A stretch of DNA of 64,000 nt, from assembly GCF_042649825.1 (NCBI RefSeq), contig NZ_JBHSAB010000024.1, forward strand, positions 67,954 through 131,953, read 5' to 3'. Made by a program: the position numbers and the translations under genes. Source of the stretch: Legionella_C dresdenensis. Lineage in GTDB: Bacteria > Pseudomonadota > Gammaproteobacteria > Legionellales > Legionellaceae. The notes below the pieces were generated by a model that saw nothing but the letters and a program-made list of their open reading frames with translations, had not been told where the DNA came from and ran no database searches. Below are positions 1 to 6,859 of this stretch, one piece after another; position 1 is the stretch's first letter, and each line of letters opens with the position of its first letter.

Positions 1-369
1 AATTACCTGATTGGCAAAGACCAAATCAAACACACCGTTGGCAAATGGCAATGTCATCATATTGCCATTCACCAACGGCCATTTTCGCCATAAACGTTGT
101 TTTTTTGCCGCTTTGGCCAGCATGGCAAACGCCAAATCAACGGCAATAATCTGTGCGTCAGGATAACGCTTTTTCAGTTGATGGGAAAAATAACCAGGGC
201 CGCAGCCGAGATCCAGAATATAACGCGGGTTAATTTTGAGATAATCCAGACGTTCAAACATCCGCAGTCCAATTTCATGCTGCACCTTGGCAGCCTGTTC
301 ATAATCGGCGGCATGTTGATTAAAAGCATTGCAAATTTCCTGCTGTCGATTCATCATCTTCTGGGACAT
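1..369 (-). CDS. bioC: Malonyl-ACP O-methyltransferase BioC (N-terminal part, runs off the window)
   Basis: The reverse strand reads openly from an ATG at 369 to the left edge, giving 123 codons of the N-terminal half. It begins MSQKMMNRQQEICNAFNQ, then YEQAAKVQHEIGLRMFERL, which is the usual BioC lead-in. The SAM-binding motif ILDLGCGPGYF lies at about residues 51-61. BioC methylates malonyl-ACP so that it can enter fatty-acid synthesis as the pimeloyl precursor of biotin. The gene is divergent from comF, with 20 bp between the starts; in several gammaproteobacteria comF/bioH and bioC lie close together. The C-terminus is outside the window. Other class I methyltransferases share the motif, but the flanking text favours BioC. 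Confidence 0.82.
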   Translation of the reverse strand, partial: MSQKMMNRQQEICNAFNQHAADYEQAAKVQHEIGLRMFERLDYLKINPRYILDLGCGPGYFSHQLKKRYPDAQIIAVDLAFAMLAKAAKKQRLWRKWPLVNGNMMTLPFANGVFDLVFANQVI

Positions 370-389
370 AACATGGAGATCCAACTATC

Positions 390-1088
390 GTGCAATTAAA
401 AATAACCAGTATACCACACTGGCTGCGAATACCAGCAATCTGTGTGCTTTGCAATCATTACTATCACGGCGATTTTGCAGTCTGTTCCCCCTGCTATCAG
501 TTATTTGGCAAAATTACCAATCCCTGCATCATTTGCAGCATGCCGCTGGCAAGCGGCCAATCGTTGCAGTGCGGCAATTGCATCAGGCAAAAACCTGCCT
601 TTGACAGGATTTATACTAACTATTTGTTTGAAGACCCCTTGCGCACCCTGGTACATTGGTACAAATACCAGCAATCCTTATTTTTACGCTCACTGCTGAT
701 CCAGCTCATGCTCGATGCGCTGCCTGTCGGGATTTATCAGCCTGATTGCCTGTTGCCGGTTCCCATGCACCCAGAAAGGCTACGGCAAAGAGGATTTAAT
801 CACACCGTGGAACTGGCGCGGTTGCTAGCCAGAAAACTGAAAATAAAATTTGATTTGGCCTTGTGCGAAAAAACAGTAAATACAGCAGCCCAGGTCGAGC
901 TAAGCGGCGAGCAGCGAAAAAACAATCTCAAGCGAGCATTTAAGGTAAGAGTCAATGATTACCGTCATGTAACCATTATTGATGATTTAATTACAACGGG
1001 CAGTACTGCTAACGAATTAGCGGCAGCGTTAAAACAATCGGGTATTGAGCGAGTGGATGTCTGGTGCCTGGCACGCACCGGCTTATAA
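390..1088 (+). CDS. comF: ComF family phosphoribosyltransferase-like competence protein
   Basis: A 232-aa protein starting with GTG. The N-terminus has four Cys-x2-Cys pairs (C18/C21, C32/C35, C46/C49, C61/C64) that should bind zinc. The C-terminal half is a type I PRTase fold with RGFNHTVELA at about 134-143 and the PRPP-binding loop VTIIDDLITTGST at about 194-206. Length and order match ComF/GntX. In naturally competent bacteria ComF acts in the cytoplasm, helping transforming DNA engage with DprA/RecA and PriA; the enzymatic substrate is unknown. It is divergent from bioC and converges on the pilin gene. Confidence 0.93.
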   Translation: MQLKITSIPHWLRIPAICVLCNHYYHGDFAVCSPCYQLFGKITNPCIICSMPLASGQSLQCGNCIRQKPAFDRIYTNYLFEDPLRTLVHWYKYQQSLFLRSLLIQLMLDALPVGIYQPDCLLPVPMHPERLRQRGFNHTVELARLLARKLKIKFDLALCEKTVNTAAQVELSGEQRKNNLKRAFKVRVNDYRHVTIIDDLITTGSTANELAAALKQSGIERVDVWCLARTGL

Positions 1089-1113
1089 AAAAAGAGCCGC
1101 GTTTCCGCGGCTC
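1087..1113 (-). terminator. Rho-independent terminator of the pilin gene
   Basis: An 8-bp perfect stem (1094-1101 with 1106-1113, GAGCCGCG/CGCGGCTC) with a 4-nt loop. On the minus strand it is followed by seven T residues (1093-1087). It lies 20 bp after the pilin stop codon. There is no T-run on the plus strand, so comF benefits less. Confidence 0.85.
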
Positions 1114-1133
1114 AGTTAGAGATAACTCGGTTA

Positions 1134-1565
1134 TTACCCGCCATCACCACCACCAGCAGCTGCTGCACGGCAACTGGCAGGTACATATTTGGTTGGAGTA
1201 CCAGAACAACCCCAGATAACATCCCCATTAGCTCTGAGCTCAGGGGTTAATGTTATCACCGTACCCCCTGCCGGTTCTGTGCAAGTGACTGTGATAATAC
1301 CATTTTCAATTGTTATACTCTGAACATTAGGTGTTCCACCAGCTGGGAAAGTATAACCAGCTTCTTCCGCAGTAGCCGGCAGTCTATTATTGGCAATTGC
1401 CGTTTCAGACACTGCCAGTTTTGCTGCAGCAGCCATATTCAACCCTTCAGTCACACGGGCACGAATGGTATAATCCTGATAAGCAGGAATTGCGATTGCT
1501 GCCAGAATACCAACGATTGCCACTACAATCATCAGCTCGATCAGCGTAAAACCTTTCTGTTTCAT
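1134..1565 (-). CDS. pilA: Type IV major pilin (PilA/PilE family)
   Basis: I chose the ATG at 1565, after AAGGAG, over an upstream in-frame start. The prepilin then begins MKQKG|FTLIELMIVVAIVGILA, with the PilD cleavage site after Gly5 and the conserved Glu at mature position 5. The mature protein has the long hydrophobic N-terminal helix, then AIPAYQDYTIRARVTEGL. The C-terminal part carries VTCTEP, WGCSG and SC cysteines for the disulfide-bounded region. The 143-aa length is normal. The tail after the last Cys is odd: RAAAAGGGDGG, low-complexity and glycine-rich. It is a single-gene unit with its own terminator. Type IV pili serve adhesion, twitching and DNA uptake, which fits comF next door. 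Confidence 0.93.
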   Translation of the reverse strand: MKQKGFTLIELMIVVAIVGILAAIAIPAYQDYTIRARVTEGLNMAAAAKLAVSETAIANNRLPATAEEAGYTFPAGGTPNVQSITIENGIITVTCTEPAGGTVITLTPELRANGDVIWGCSGTPTKYVPASCRAAAAGGGDGG

Positions 1566-1634
1566 GGTTTGCTCCTTGATGAAAACGTTTCGCACACAGG
1601 ATATCAATGCAAGTTGGATGCCAATATAGTTAGA

Positions 1635-1833
1635 GTAGGTTGAGCTGTAAAGCCTATAGCCGTCAGGTTAAAGAATTAAATTTCCAAATTCACCGTATCG
1701 TTCGGGCTGAGGAAGCGCTTCAGCGCTGTCTCGAAGCCTTAGCACAGTGCCAAGCCTTCGAGACAAATGCTTCGCATTTTCCTCAGGCCGAACGGGTATG
1801 GGTTGGGAATGTTGGGTCAAACGACCCAACCTA
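1635..1833. repeat. Family C cloverleaf repeat (copy 1) fused to a family D end
   Basis: The core at 1700-1793 begins GTTCGGGCTGAGGAA and ends TTCCTCAGGCCGAAC, and encloses three smaller hairpins. The left flank (GCTGTAAAGCCTATAGCCGTCA...) is the family C outer arm. The right arm is missing and is replaced from about 1809 by GTTGGGTCAAACGACCCAAC plus CTAC, which is an end of family D. The repeat fills the gap between the pilin and bolA genes. An ORF-like reading at 1640-1867 is only the repeat. Confidence 0.8.
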
Positions 1834-1918
1834 CGTTCTTGCACTGACAAAAAAAGTCACATTTTGACATAAAATGAAATTTTCACTACCATAAATTATT
1901 TGTACAAGGCATAGCAAA

Positions 1919-2236
1919 ATGAACCGAGAGCAATATTTAACCGGATTATTACAACGGACATTTAACCCGATTTTTCTCGAAGTGATTAACGAATCATCCC
2001 TTCATCATGTCCCGGAGAATTCAGAAACGCATTTTAAAGTTACTGTAGTCAGTAATTCTTTTCAGGCTAAATCACGCATTGAACGCCATCGGGAACTGAA
2101 TAAATTACTGGCTGACCAGTTTGATCTCGGCTTGCATGCCTTAAGCCTGCATTTATACACACCCGAAGAATGGGAAAAAGCGGGTGGAAAAACCGGCCAA
2201 TCCCCTGTCTGCAAAGGCGGTTACCGCCACGGTTGA
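1919..2236 (+). CDS. bolA: BolA family transcriptional regulator / Fe-S trafficking protein
   Basis: A 105-aa protein. Diagnostic text is FNPIFLEVINESSLHHVPEN (residues 16-35), then the HFKVTVVSNSF strand, the helix ERHRELNKLL, and LHALSLHLYTPEEW near the end. This matches BolA rather than IbaG. The C-terminal Ser-Pro-x-Cys is also a BolA trait. BolA proteins pair with monothiol glutaredoxins around a [2Fe-2S] cluster and, in enterobacteria, regulate stationary-phase cell shape. The gene stands alone and converges on an unknown minus-strand gene. An inserted mobile element begins 28 bp after its stop. Confidence 0.92.
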   Translation: MNREQYLTGLLQRTFNPIFLEVINESSLHHVPENSETHFKVTVVSNSFQAKSRIERHRELNKLLADQFDLGLHALSLHLYTPEEWEKAGGKTGQSPVCKGGYRHG

Positions 2237-2264
2237 TATTTTTACCCCGGTGCCGCGTTTGCAG

Positions 2265-2437
2265 GGCTTTGTTGAATAAATCATTGGGGAAAGTCTGATT
2301 GTATGTAAAATAATCAAACCGACCATTTGTCATCCCCGCGAAGGCGGGGATCCATCCATCAAACAAAGTTAGGAGCTAACTTGAGACATGGATTCCCGCC
2401 TTCGCGGGAATGACAGTACTATTTATTCAACAAAGCC
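2265..2437. mobile_element. Non-autonomous IS903/IS5-type miniature element carrying a REP pair (family B)
   Basis: A 173-bp element with terminal inverted repeats GGCTTTGTTGAATAAAT: left 2265-2281, right complement 2421-2437. It is flanked by a 9-bp direct duplication CGTTTGCAG at 2256-2264 and 2438-2446. From memory, the ends match the 18-bp IS903 inverted repeat, and IS903 also makes 9-bp duplications, so an IS5-family transposase acting in trans is the likely mover. No transposase ORF is present. Inside, 2329-2414 is an inverted pair of REP palindromes (GTCATCCCCGCGAAGGCGGG type) identical in kind to family A. Confidence 0.88.
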
Positions 2438-2801
2438 CGTTTGCAGCGGGTTGTTCTGAGCCATTCCAGAAATCATCCAGCATATTACCCACAGCCAACA
2501 CGCTATCTGCCAGATGCTGTCCATTGGGTATATTGCTAAAGTGCAGACTGCAATTGACTATGCTAACGCCAAGATTCATGTTACTTAACGCATACATCCC
2601 AATTTTTGAGAATGAGGCGCGCTCGTTTTGGGCGAGAATACTCACAAGAGGCATAAGGAAACGCATTAACAATTCGGCATTGGTAAAATCAGGTTTCTTA
2701 ATGAATTGATCAATGGCGATTGCCAAAGCAATCCAGTTGCCTAATTGCAAAGCCAGACTGATTTTATTGGCGCGCGGGAAAAAAAAATTATTTCTAGGCA
2801 T
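2427..2801 (-). CDS. Conserved-looking hypothetical protein, C-terminus rewritten by the inserted element
   Basis: A 124-aa protein with a good ribosome site (AGGGAG five bases before the ATG at 2801). It is mostly helical, with a mildly hydrophobic N-terminal third (ALQLGNWIALAIAIDQFI) and no signal peptide or motif I recognise. The final codons read GLC-stop and come from the right end of the family B element. If the element and one 9-bp duplication are removed, the frame instead ends AAPG-stop at about 2242, six bases past the bolA stop. The insertion therefore changed only the last few residues and probably did not inactivate the gene. Function unknown. Confidence 0.6.
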   Translation of the reverse strand: MPRNNFFFPRANKISLALQLGNWIALAIAIDQFIKKPDFTNAELLMRFLMPLVSILAQNERASFSKIGMYALSNMNLGVSIVNCSLHFSNIPNGQHLADSVLAVGNMLDDFWNGSEQPAANGLC

Positions 2802-2890
2802 ACAGCTCTCCCTGTTATTTGCGCTCCTTTATAAAAAAATCTGTATTAAAATACAAGAGCACAGGGATTGTTTTCCCGCGAAACCAATTA

Positions 2891-3046
2891 TTAAATTCGA
2901 CCTATTAACATCAAAATAATCAAAATAAGCAGTATTGTTCCAATCAATCCGCTAGGTCCATATCCCCAATCTTTACTATAATTCCATCGAGGAAGACCGC
3001 CAACCAGCAACAATACCAACAGAATTATAAGTACGGTGCTTAACAT
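2891..3046 (-). CDS. DUF3309 family small membrane protein
   Basis: A 51-aa ORF starting at an ATG seven bases after AAGGAG. The sequence starts MLSTVLIILLVLLLVGGLPR, continues WNYSKDWGYGPSG, and ends with a second hydrophobic stretch LIGTILLILIILMLIGRI. Two membrane segments around a W-x9-WGYGPSG loop are the hallmark of DUF3309. The role of the family is unknown; members often sit beside stress and envelope genes, as here next to a PRC-barrel protein and a small secreted protein. Confidence 0.88.
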   Translation of the reverse strand: MLSTVLIILLVLLLVGGLPRWNYSKDWGYGPSGLIGTILLILIILMLIGRI

Positions 3047-3108
3047 GATTGCTCCTTGCATGTTGCTGGATTGCTTTTACAAGCAATCCAGACACAATAA
3101 TAATCCTA

Positions 3109-3453
3109 TCAATTAATTTGATAAAATCGGGTTATTGAATCAGTCACAGTCCGGTCTGCAAAGTCAGGCCAATTTTCTTTATTGAAGCCTGGAGCATTTT
3201 TTAACCGCTCCTCTGTGACGCCATTCAGAATATAGCAGTTATCGGTTGGATTGTAAGACAGCGATTGCCAGGGCACCGCAAAGAATTTATTGCCGAACCC
3301 GAGAATCCCGCCAAAATCCAATACCAGATAATTGACTTTACCAGACATTTTATCAAGGACTACTTCATTGATTTCGCCCAGATCTTCGCCAGCAGGATTA
3401 GTTACTTTTACCCCGGTAACTTCGCTGGCTTTGACGATAGTATGATTTTCCAT
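3109..3453 (-). CDS. PRC-barrel domain protein
   Basis: A 114-aa protein. Residues about 8-80 form a PRC-barrel: VTGVKVTNPAGEDLGEINEV, then VNYLVLDFGGILGFGNKFFAVPW, the typical beta-rich pattern. PRC-barrels occur in the RNA-processing protein RimM and in photosynthetic reaction-centre H subunits. Stand-alone ones like this are common in stress-induced loci, with unknown partners. The C-terminal 30 residues (GFNKENWPDFADRTV...) resemble the tail of other stand-alone bacterial members. It lies downstream of the secreted-protein gene on the same strand. Confidence 0.85.
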   Translation of the reverse strand: MENHTIVKASEVTGVKVTNPAGEDLGEINEVVLDKMSGKVNYLVLDFGGILGFGNKFFAVPWQSLSYNPTDNCYILNGVTEERLKNAPGFNKENWPDFADRTVTDSITRFYQIN

Positions 3454-3489
3454 TTTTCATTCCTCCATGAATTACTGAATATGCTGTGA

Positions 3490-3729
3490 TTAGTCATCAA
3501 CTTCACAAGTAATTTTTGTGCAATCACGGCAATTTTTTGCAGCCATATCAAAGCTGGAAGAAGCGGTACCGCGAGCATTCGCCATTTGGTCATCAGCGGC
3601 TTTATCAGACGCGACTTCACTGCTGCTGGCATTGGTGGTGCAGGTCCAGTTTTTGCTCATATCAGTTGTTGACGCCGCAAACACTGCAGATGAACCCAGT
3701 ACACACATTGCAAGTACTAATTTTTTCAT
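3490..3729 (-). CDS. Small secreted cysteine-containing protein
   Basis: A 79-aa protein with a clear Sec signal peptide (MKKLVLAMCVLGSSAVFAAS, cleavage near AFA/AS). The mature part of about 60 residues is polar and Ala/Ser/Asp-rich, with WTCTT near the start and the cluster NCRDCTKITC near the end, so two disulfides or a metal site are possible in the periplasm. I do not recognise the family. A ribosome site (AAGGAGTGAC) precedes the ATG. The 36-bp gap to the PRC-barrel gene downstream suggests cotranscription with it and perhaps with the DUF3309 gene. Confidence 0.75.
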   Translation of the reverse strand: MKKLVLAMCVLGSSAVFAASTTDMSKNWTCTTNASSSEVASDKAADDQMANARGTASSSFDMAAKNCRDCTKITCEVDD

Positions 3730-3978
3730 TTTGTCACTCCTTGTGTTGAAATTTCACTCCTGAATAACTGAAAATAATTTAACTATTTTCATAAAAAACA
3801 ACGAAAAATTAAAAAAATACAAACTCATATTTCTCTGATTAATTACAACTATATTTAATGATAGTAGAATACGAAAATTATTCAAATCGATAATGAAAAA
3901 AATTACATATTAAATTTCATAAAAAACAATTCAAATAAATACAAATAATTACCGTATAATGAGAATCTGTAGGATACT
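3730..3978. other. AT-rich upstream region of the small secreted protein gene
   Basis: About 250 bases of very AT-rich DNA with many A/T tracts, before the REP array begins. No ORF or RNA gene is seen. It probably holds the promoter of the 3729-3109 gene group. Confidence 0.5.
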
Positions 3979-5236
3979 GTCATTCCCGCAAAGGCGGGAA
4001 TCCATTTTTCATGTTAGCTCCTTACCTTGTTTGATAGATGGATCCCCGCTTTCGCGGGGATGACAAATTTCTTAACTTAATAGCAATGGAAATACAAACT
4101 AACGATACTGTCATTCCCGCGAAGGCGGGAATCCATTTTTCAAGTTAGCTCCTTACCTTGTTTGATAGATGGATCCCTGCCTTCGCGGGGATGACAAATT
4201 TCTTAACTTAATAGCAATGGAAATACAAACTAACGATACTGTCATTCCCGCGAAGGCGAAGGGAATCCATTTTTCATGTTAGCTCCTTACCTTGTTTGAT
4301 AGATGGATCCCTGCCTTCGCGGGGATGACAAATTTCTTAACTTAATGGCAGTGGAATACAAACTAACGATACTGTCATTCCCGCGAAGGCGGAATCCATT
4401 TTTCAAGTTAGCTCCTTACCCTATTTGATAGATGGATCCCCGCCTTCGCGGGGATGACAAATTTCTTAACTTAATGGCAGTGGAAATACAAACTAACGAT
4501 ACTGTCATTCCCGCGAAGGCGGAATCCATTTTTCATGTTAACTCCTTACCTTGTTTGATAAATGGATCCCCGCCTTCGCGGGGATGACAAATTTCTTAAC
4601 TTAATGGCAGTGGAATACAAACTAACGATACTGTCATTCCCGCGAAGGCGGGAATCCATTTTTCAAGTTAGCTCCTTACCTTGTTTGATAGATAGATCCC
4701 CGTCTTCGCGGGGATGACAAATTTCTTAACTTAATGGCAGTGGAAATACAAATTAACGATACTGTCATTCCCGCGAAGGCGGGAATCATTTTTCAAGTTA
4801 GCTCCTTACCTTGTTTGATAGATAGATCCCCGTCTTCGCGGGGATGATAAATTTCTTAACTTAATGGCAGTGGAAATACAAATTAACGATACTGTCATTC
4901 CCGCGAAGGCGGGAATCCATTTCTCAAGTTAGCTCCTTCCCTTGTTTGATGGATGGATCCCCGCCTTCGCGGGGATGACAAATTTCTTAACTTAATGGCA
5001 GTGGAATACAAACTAACGATACTGTCATTCCCGCGAAGGCGGGAATCCATTTTTCAAGTTAGCTCCTTACCTTGTTTGATAGATAGATCCCCGCCTTCGC
5101 GGGGATGACAAATTTCTTAACTTAATGGCAGTGGAATACAAACTAACGATACTGTCATTCCCGCGAAGGCGGGAATCCATTTCTCAAGTTAGCTCCTTAC
5201 CTTGTTTGATGGATGGATCCCCTCCGCGGGGATGAC
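3979..5236. repeat. Ten-unit tandem REP/BIME array (family A)
   Basis: Ten direct repeats with unit starts at 3979, 4110, 4241, 4374, 4504, 4633, 4764, 4894, 5024 and 5154, so a period of 129-133 bp. Each unit has two opposed palindromes: GTCATTCCCGCGAAGGCGGG with AATCCA, then GGATCCCCGCCTTCGCGGGG with ATGAC. About 34-35 bp separate them (TTTTTCAAGTTAGCTCCTTA...). A linker of about 45 bp (AAATTTCTTAACTTAATGGC...) joins the units. Differences are point changes and small indels; copy 3 has an extra GAAG and the last copy has a shortened palindrome. There is no coding capacity. Confidence 0.95.
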
Positions 5237-5345
5237 AATTTTCTTTACTGAACCGAAAAACCTGAATTTATCTTCCTAAACATTGCAGCCGCTTTTCTAC
5301 TCACTTATAATGTTAACCTTTTTGTCAAACAGAGCGGGAATTGCC

Positions 5346-6746
5346 ATGAAAGCATTGTCTACGGAAAAAATATCGGTGTTGGCACTGATTTTATTGATCA
5401 CTGGCGCCATTGATAGCATCCGTAATCTGCCTGGCACTGCCCTGTTTGGTTCATCGCTGATCTTCTTTTTTACTGTCTCGGCGCTGATTTTTTTAATTCC
5501 CATTGCTTTGGTTGCGGCAGAGCTCTCGGCTGCGTGGTCAGAGGAAGAAGGCGGGGTATATACCTGGGTAAAAAACGCTTTTGGCGAAAATATGGCCTTT
5601 TTTACCATTTGGCTGCAGTGGATTAACACGCTGGTCTGGTATCCTTCTATCCTGTCCTTTATTGCAGGAACAATGGCCTATTTGATTAATCCGGAACTGG
5701 CTCAGAATAAGCTCTATCTAATCAGCGTGATTCTGGTTGTATTCTGGTCGTTAACGCTGCTCGGGCTATCAGGGCTCAGGGCATCAGCTACGTTTGCCAG
5801 TTTCTGTGCAATTTTTGGAATGATTCTGCCTATGGGGTTTATTATAGCCCTGGCGGTAATCTGGTTATTTCAAGGCAACCCGATTGCTATTGATTTAAGC
5901 CCATCTCATTTACTGCCTCACTGGCAAGACCATAATGCCTGGATGTCCTCTTTGACTGCAATCATGACTTCATTTTTAGGAATGGAGCTTGCGGCCGTTC
6001 ATGTTCGAAACGTCAAGCAACCACAACGCAATTTCCCACGCGCCATGTTTTTCTCGGTATTGCTGATCCTGGGCACGATGATTTTTGGCTCGCTGGCAAT
6101 CGCTTTTGTCTTGCCCCAGAATCAAATCAGCCTGGTAGATGGGGTTATGCAGGCATTTAACAATTTTTTCAGCGCCTATCACCTGACGGCGTTAATGCCG
6201 GTTACGGTAATTTTACTTCTGATTGGCAGCCTCGGCAGTATGGTTAACTGGATCATTTCCCCCGCTAAAGGACTGCTGCTGGCAGCTGACAATGGCTTTT
6301 TACCGCACTGGTTATACAAAAAGAACAACCATGGCGTCGCCTCTCGTATTTTAATACTCCAGGCAGTTATCGTGACTTTGTTATGCGGCTGCTTTCTGCT
6401 CTTACCCAGCATTAATGCGATTTACTGGCTGTTTACCGATTTGAGCACCGAATTATATCTGATGATGTATGTGCTTATGTTCATTGCGGCCTGGCGGATT
6501 AAGAGCAAATTTGCCGATATGCCCAGGCCCTTTAAAGTACCAGGCGGTAAATTCGGTTATTATCTGACTTGCACCCTTGGCCTCATCGGTTGCGCAGTCA
6601 CCCTGATTGCCGGTTTTATGCCTCCTGAAAATAGTATGGACGTTGGCGGCGCTAATCATTTTCGGGTTATTTTTTCGATTGGTATCGTATTAATGCTATT
6701 ACCTGCGTTTTTGCTTTACCTTCGGAAGAAGAAGCAGGTTGGGTAG
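5346..6746 (+). CDS. APC-superfamily amino acid permease/antiporter
   Basis: Using the ATG at 5346 (GCGGGA upstream) the protein has 466 aa and about 12 membrane segments. The opening LILLITGAIDSIRNLPGTAL and the EEGGVYTWVKNAFG motif at about 75-90 are typical of the GadC-like glutamate:GABA antiporter branch, whose members swap amino acids across the inner membrane. The WIISPAKGLLLAADNGFLP segment near residue 325 is the usual APC loop. Substrate cannot be fixed from sequence. An upstream in-frame ATG at 5283 would add 21 residues with no transporter character. The gene follows the REP array and precedes a hairpin. Confidence 0.88.
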   Translation: MKALSTEKISVLALILLITGAIDSIRNLPGTALFGSSLIFFFTVSALIFLIPIALVAAELSAAWSEEEGGVYTWVKNAFGENMAFFTIWLQWINTLVWYPSILSFIAGTMAYLINPELAQNKLYLISVILVVFWSLTLLGLSGLRASATFASFCAIFGMILPMGFIIALAVIWLFQGNPIAIDLSPSHLLPHWQDHNAWMSSLTAIMTSFLGMELAAVHVRNVKQPQRNFPRAMFFSVLLILGTMIFGSLAIAFVLPQNQISLVDGVMQAFNNFFSAYHLTALMPVTVILLLIGSLGSMVNWIISPAKGLLLAADNGFLPHWLYKKNNHGVASRILILQAVIVTLLCGCFLLLPSINAIYWLFTDLSTELYLMMYVLMFIAAWRIKSKFADMPRPFKVPGGKFGYYLTCTLGLIGCAVTLIAGFMPPENSMDVGGANHFRVIFSIGIVLMLLPAFLLYLRKKKQVG

Positions 6747-6762
6747 TTTTAAACCAACCTGC
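6734..6762 (+). terminator. Hairpin overlapping the permease stop codon
   Basis: GCAGGTTGG (6734-6742) pairs perfectly with CCAACCTGC (6754-6762), with the stop codon in the loop. There is no T-run after it, so it may act as a weak terminator or an mRNA 3' stabiliser. Confidence 0.45.
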
Positions 6763-6859
6763 AATAATTGTATTAAACCCTTGATATTCGTGGTCAATTA
6801 ATACTCTCTTAAGCTTCTTATGATATAGTGCCAACCAAGTTTTTTCTCAGGATGCCCAT

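Noticed and set aside
1640..1867. Plus-strand ORF of 75 codons
   Set aside because: It is made wholly of family C/D repeat sequence; no ribosome site or protein-like conservation.
3979..5236. Possible CRISPR array
   Set aside because: The period is about 130 bp and both 'repeat' and 'spacer' parts are conserved between units, so it is a tandem BIME array. There are no cas genes.
6780..6859. Possible PmrA-type regulator box (TTAA words) before the 1197-aa gene
   Set aside because: Two TTAA words occur (CAATTAATAC, TCTTAAGC), but spacing and flanks do not fit a direct repeat well; too weak to annotate.
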